From Chitinibacter tainanensis DSM 15459 (GTDB taxonomy: Bacteria; Pseudomonadota; Gammaproteobacteria; Burkholderiales; Chitinibacteraceae), in the NCBI RefSeq assembly GCF_000429785.1, contig NZ_AUCN01000018.1, forward strand, positions 214,936 to 278,935: a DNA stretch of 64,000 nucleotides, written 5' to 3'. A program made the position numbers and the translations under genes. The notes below the pieces were generated by a model. It was not told where the DNA came from and did no database searches. It saw nothing but the letters and a program-made list of their open reading frames with translations. Of the stretch, positions 61,295 to 64,000 are shown one piece after another (within the stretch, counting starts at the first letter, position 1; every line of letters begins with the position of its first letter).

Positions 61295-61663
61295 TTACAT
61301 GGTATGGGTGGTCCGGCCGGACTGTAGATACCCGCCCAAGAGGTTCTCGATTTTGACCTTGGCCTGATTACCGGCTTCATTAGAGGAAAACTGCACCCCA
61401 ATCCCCTGTTGGTGATTATTTTGCGCCCCAGGTGGGGTAATCCAAACGACATTGCCCGAGACAGCGATTTTAGCCGGGTCATCCAGCAATGAAAGCAGCA
61501 TAAAGACTTCGTCGCCAAGGTTGTAGCCTTTATTGGTCGGGATAAAAATCCCGCCGCCGGCAATAAATGGCATATACGACGCATACAATGCCGCTTTTTC
61601 TTTGATATTCAGTGACAGCACCCCGGGACGCGTGGTGGGGGTACGAATGGCATCCTGACTCAT
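61295..61663 (-). CDS. pilZ: type IV pilus assembly protein PilZ
   Basis: 122 residues. SLNIKEKAALYASYMPFIAGGGIFIPTNKGYNLGDEVFMLLSLLDDPAKIAVSGNVVWITP is the PilZ pattern, ending with GIGVQFSS. The RxxxR motif needed for c-di-GMP binding is absent at the N-terminus, which is normal for the true PilZ of pilus biogenesis. It starts six bases past holB, the standard holB-pilZ order. Confidence 0.93.
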   Translation of the reverse strand: MSQDAIRTPTTRPGVLSLNIKEKAALYASYMPFIAGGGIFIPTNKGYNLGDEVFMLLSLLDDPAKIAVSGNVVWITPPGAQNNHQQGIGVQFSSNEAGNQAKVKIENLLGGYLQSGRTTHTM

Positions 61664-61668
61664 TTAAT

Positions 61669-62694
61669 TCAACCTCGCTGCGTCTGGCCGCGTAATGCAT
61701 CCAGATATGCAAACAGTAAACCTTCCAGCACCAAGCGCTGATTGAGCGGATGATGCGCCAATTTCTGGGCTTCATTTAATTGTTGCTGATATGGCAGCAA
61801 TTGGCCAGCGCGCGTGGCCACACGGGCCAGAGCATCTTGCCAATCTGGATAATAACGAATCTGCCCACTCATGCCCAAGCTGATCGCGTCATACACCCAT
61901 TTTTGTAACCATTCAACCAGAATGCCAGTTTCAAGCTTGGCTTTTTCCAGCTCTGCGGCCAAGGCCAGTACATTCAGCGCGGCGGGCTCCGCGAGTTTTT
62001 CCAACAATTGCTGCCGGATCGGGTGCCAAGCCGCGCCCGCATCTTCCAGCGCGGCCAATGGGGCGCCACCGCTATGCGCCAGATGTAACTCTGGATTCAC
62101 AATGCCTTGGCTCGCCAGCCATTGGACCGTGGCCTGATGATTGGGCATGGCCAGTGGAAACACCCGGCAACGACTGCGGATCGTGGGCAACAGCCGCCGC
62201 CAGTGATCCGCGATCAAGATAAATATTGCGCCCGCAGTGGGCTCTTCCAGTGTTTTCAGAAAGGCATTCGCCGCGGCCAAGTTCATGGCTTCTGCTGGGG
62301 CGACAATTGTCACACGTCGCCCTTGGCGATGGGCACTTAGATTCACAAAATCTGCCAGTTCACGCACATCATCCACACTGATTTGCGAAGAGGGCTTTTT
62401 CGTTTTTTTGGCGTCGTTCGACTCTTCGCTTTCATCGGCCTCGCTGGCGGGCTGCAATAAGCGAAAATCAGGATGATTCCCCGCCAGAAACCAGCGGCAG
62501 CCATCGCACTCACCACATGGTTCGGTCGCTTTTTCGCTGGCTTCGCACAACAGCAATTGCGCTAAGTGCTGCGCCAGTGCCCGCTTACCAATACCGGCCT
62601 CACCGGTGAGCAAGAGCGCATGCGGTAGGCGGTCTAATTCACGGCTTAATTCTTGCCAGGGCCCAGCCAGCCACGGATACGGCAATGCGCTCAT
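61669..62694 (-). CDS. holB: DNA polymerase III subunit delta'
   Basis: About 341 residues. AAA+ clamp-loader subunit: HALLLTGEAGIGKRALAQHL (P-loop), the zinc ligand cysteines in EPCGECDGCRWFLAGNHPDF, the sensor 1 region AEAMNLAAANAFLKTLEEPTAGAIFILIADHWRRLLPTIRSRCRVF, and a C-terminal collar domain. The loop near residues 95-110 (SEADESEESNDAKKTKK) is an acidic/lysine-rich insertion. Start at 62694 just past the tmk stop. Longer in-frame starts lie inside tmk. Confidence 0.95.
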   Translation of the reverse strand: MSALPYPWLAGPWQELSRELDRLPHALLLTGEAGIGKRALAQHLAQLLLCEASEKATEPCGECDGCRWFLAGNHPDFRLLQPASEADESEESNDAKKTKKPSSQISVDDVRELADFVNLSAHRQGRRVTIVAPAEAMNLAAANAFLKTLEEPTAGAIFILIADHWRRLLPTIRSRCRVFPLAMPNHQATVQWLASQGIVNPELHLAHSGGAPLAALEDAGAAWHPIRQQLLEKLAEPAALNVLALAAELEKAKLETGILVEWLQKWVYDAISLGMSGQIRYYPDWQDALARVATRAGQLLPYQQQLNEAQKLAHHPLNQRLVLEGLLFAYLDALRGQTQRG

Positions 62695-62696
62695 AC

Positions 62697-63332
62697 TCAG
62701 GCCTGTTCCTGTAACCATGGACCTAAAATAGAGGCCAACTCGTGCTGAATCGCCTCGATTGAGCGATTGGCATCAATCACTTTAATGCGCTGCGGCGCAG
62801 ACTTAGCCCGCTGTGAATAGGCAGCGCGCACTCGGGCATGGAAATCTGCCTGTTCGCGCTCAAAACGATCCAACACCCGGCCATTGGCCATCCGTGCTTG
62901 CGAGACCTCTAGCGGCACATCGAAAATCAGTGTCAGATCCGGCTCCAGCAAGCCCTCTGGACGGCCTTGCACCCAGTGTTCCAGCTGACTAAATTTGACC
63001 AGATCAAGCCCTCGCCCACCACATTGATAGGCATAGGTGGCATCGGTAAAGCGATCACACAGCACCCATTCGCCCCGTAGTAAGGCGGGCAAAATCACCT
63101 GTTGGATGTGCTCATTGCGCGCAGCAAACATCAACAGGGCTTCGGTTTCTAGGTGCATCGCCTCGTTGAGCAGCAAAGTGCGCAATTGCTCCCCTAGTGG
63201 CGTGCCACCTGGTTCACGCGTCTGCACGACACTTAATTGCTGCTGGCGCAGATGCTCGACCAGCCACTGCAAATGCGTGCTTTTACCTGCGCCATCCAGC
63301 CCTTCTACCGATATAAAACGCCCACGCGTCAT
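62697..63332 (-). CDS. tmk: thymidylate kinase
   Basis: 211 residues. P-loop [16 protein letters not shown](F) motif in [20 protein letters not shown], and the LID-region [18 protein letters not shown]. It phosphorylates dTMP to dTDP. ATG 63332 ([11 protein letters not shown]) matches the family N-terminus and follows GGATGATCCC. A start at 63344 is also possible. First of the tmk-holB-pilZ series, with an rRNA terminator region beyond. Confidence 0.95.
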   Translation of the reverse strand: MTRGRFISVEGLDGAGKSTHLQWLVEHLRQQQLSVVQTREPGGTPLGEQLRTLLLNEAMHLETEALLMFAARNEHIQQVILPALLRGEWVLCDRFTDATYAYQCGGRGLDLVKFSQLEHWVQGRPEGLLEPDLTLIFDVPLEVSQARMANGRVLDRFEREQADFHARVRAAYSQRAKSAPQRIKVIDANRSIEAIQHELASILGPWLQEQA

Positions 63333-63412
63333 GGGATCATCCATTACTGATTAATACCATTATTGTCGCATAAGCCAACACAGGCGGAAATGAAATAAAC
63401 TCGAGCAACCTC

Positions 63413-63439
63413 TTGCATATACCCAAGTGGGGTATGCAA
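63413..63439. repeat. inverted repeat with TACCC-N5-GGGTA core
   Basis: TTGCATATACCC and GGGTATGCAA with a 5-base spacer. Core matches the repeat at 55542-55556. Confidence 0.45.
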
Positions 63440-63514
63440 ATGTAGCCAAGTAAAATCAGAGCCTCCAACAAAGTACCCAAGAAAGAGGTCAGCAAGCACT
63501 TAGCGATCTCCTCA

Positions 63515-63549
63515 ACAAACAAAGCCCAGCTACGCTGGGCTTTGTTTTG
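63515..63549 (-). terminator. second terminator downstream of the rRNA operon
   Basis: ACAAAGCCCAGC / GCTGGGCTTTGT, a 12-bp stem with a 3-base loop and TTTGTTTGTTG on the minus strand. Shares the AGCCCAGC arm with the nearer terminator at 63683. Confidence 0.8.
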
Positions 63550-63678
63550 GGGTTGGGTTTGCACCGCAGGCTTGGGCTTGGCCGGTTCGCGGTGCAGCCG
63601 TCCGCTATGTTTTGCTTGGGTTGGGGGCTGGGCAGGGCTTGCTTCTGTTCTGCGCTCTTCCACTTCCGCGGCCCAAAG

Positions 63679-63708
63679 CAAAAAGCCCAGCTCTTCTGAG
63701 CTGGGCTT
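63679..63708 (-). terminator. first terminator downstream of 5S rRNA
   Basis: Minus-strand AAGCCCAGCTC / GAGCTGGGCTT (11-bp stem, 4-base loop) followed by TTTGCTTTG. It sits about a dozen bases beyond the 5S 3' end, as expected for the end of an rRNA operon. Confidence 0.9.
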
Positions 63709-63719
63709 CTTTAGGGGAG

Positions 63720-63833
63720 TCTGGCAATGACCTACTTTCACACGGGAACCCGCACTATCATCGGCGCTGAGGCGTTTCACTGTCCTGTTCGGGATGGGAA
63801 GGAGTGGGACCACCTCGCTATGGTCACCAGACA
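63720..63833 (-). rRNA. rrf: 5S ribosomal RNA
   Basis: On the minus strand the sequence begins TGTCTGGTGACCATAGCGAG, continues through CCCATCCCGAACAGG and CGATGATAGTGCG, and ends GGTCATTGCCAGAC. The first and last segments pair as helix I, and the length (about 113) is normal. Ends are accurate to a few bases. Confidence 0.95.
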
Positions 63834-63961
63834 TAACTGGTTGAGTTAACTGTGTGCGCTTGGCGCTCACAATCACTCGAATTCGATAGAAGAAGTATTT
63901 TACTCTTAATGTTCGATCTTGGGTCGATCATATCGCGTCGCATACACGCGTCTCAGGTTAT
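63834..63961 (-). other. 23S-5S internal transcribed spacer
   Basis: About 128 bases, with no tRNA seen. It includes TAACTGGTTGAGTTAACTG-like short repeat sequence near 5S. Confidence 0.6.
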
Positions 63962-64000
63962 AGGATCAAGCCTCACGGGCAATTAGTATCGGTTAGCTTA
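63962..64000 (-). rRNA. rrl: 23S ribosomal RNA, 3' end only
   Basis: The minus strand reads TAAGCTAACCGATACTAATT followed by GCCCGTGAGGCTTGATCC, matching the 3' terminus of bacterial 23S rRNA (GAGGCTT ending). Only about 39 bases are inside the window, and the exact 3' end is approximate. Confidence 0.9.

Larger units (their letters stand above)
63345..63678. other. gap between rRNA operon and tmk
   Basis: About 330 bases. It holds a GGGTATA-type inverted repeat at 63413-63439 and the second rRNA terminator at 63515-63549. A frame through it that would continue into the 5S gene is not credible. Confidence 0.6.

Noticed and set aside
63337..63876. Minus-strand open frame of about 179 codons
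   Set aside because: It runs through the 5S rRNA gene and both rRNA terminators, so it cannot be a real gene.
63834..63961. tRNA gene in the 23S-5S spacer
   Set aside because: No cloverleaf or GGTTCGA-type T-arm is present; spacers between 23S and 5S usually lack tRNA in this group.

Overview
The window looks like chromosomal DNA of a heterotrophic betaproteobacterium, most likely from the Neisseriales (Chitinibacteraceae/Chromobacteriaceae neighbourhood). This rests on moderately GC-rich genes, the dapF-DUF484-xerC order, a MetNIQ importer, a PilZ/HolB/Tmk block, betaproteobacterial 5S and 23S rRNA ends, and many membrane-bound and c-di-GMP signalling proteins. Genus cannot be fixed from the sequence alone.

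Region 1 (1-15820) is an organosulfur-scavenging locus. It holds the C-terminal part of an arylsulfatase, a SAM methyltransferase, a GST, a TauE/SafE exporter, an importer plus PLP sulfur-amino-acid enzyme operon on the minus strand, SsuE flavin reductase, an SsuF-like molbindin, an SfnR-type sigma-54 activator without a sensor domain, an aldo/keto reductase, an MFS exporter and an SDR. It ends with a divergent pair: an NtaA/DszA-type FMNH2 monooxygenase and an SsuA-like binding protein. Both start sites of this pair have near-consensus sigma-54 promoters (GG-N10-GC), and inverted repeats lie between them. This is the best candidate for a self-contained regulatory system in the window.

Region 2 (16167-31607) is mostly housekeeping: dusA, a retropepsin-like protease, rdgB, hemW, a flavin reductase, ridA, a CoA-binding protein, dapF-DUF484-xerC, a large PilZ c-di-GMP receptor, bioA, ltaE and the metN-metI-metQ methionine importer. 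A terminator follows metQ, and then comes an AT-rich orphan gene (31955-32869) that looks acquired.

Region 3 (33012-40852) is a tightly overlapping eight-gene minus-strand operon: FAD oxidoreductase, DUF1365, Cfa-like methyltransferase, chalcone-isomerase-like protein, MFS, DUF3833 lipoprotein, SDR and NTF2-like protein. A TetR regulator is divergent from it. It is a lipid-modification cluster of a type known elsewhere, where other regulators are usual.

Region 4 (40948-58224) carries a CHASE2 adenylate cyclase, an SH3 protein and an M48 protease in one operon, then pepP, ubiH-like and an AEC transporter. Next are two divergent c-di-GMP proteins (membrane PAS-GGDEF-EAL, and REC-DUF3369-degenerate GGDEF-EAL), a PCuAC-like protein lacking copper ligands, pepD, an RquA-like methyltransferase (possible rhodoquinone synthesis), a CorC/CNNM protein and a second M48 protease.

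Region 5 (58348-64000, minus strand) holds a solute-binding protein, DUF2237, a PhnP-like MBL hydrolase, tatD, pilZ, holB and tmk. The 3' end of an rRNA operon follows (tandem terminators, 5S, spacer, end of 23S).
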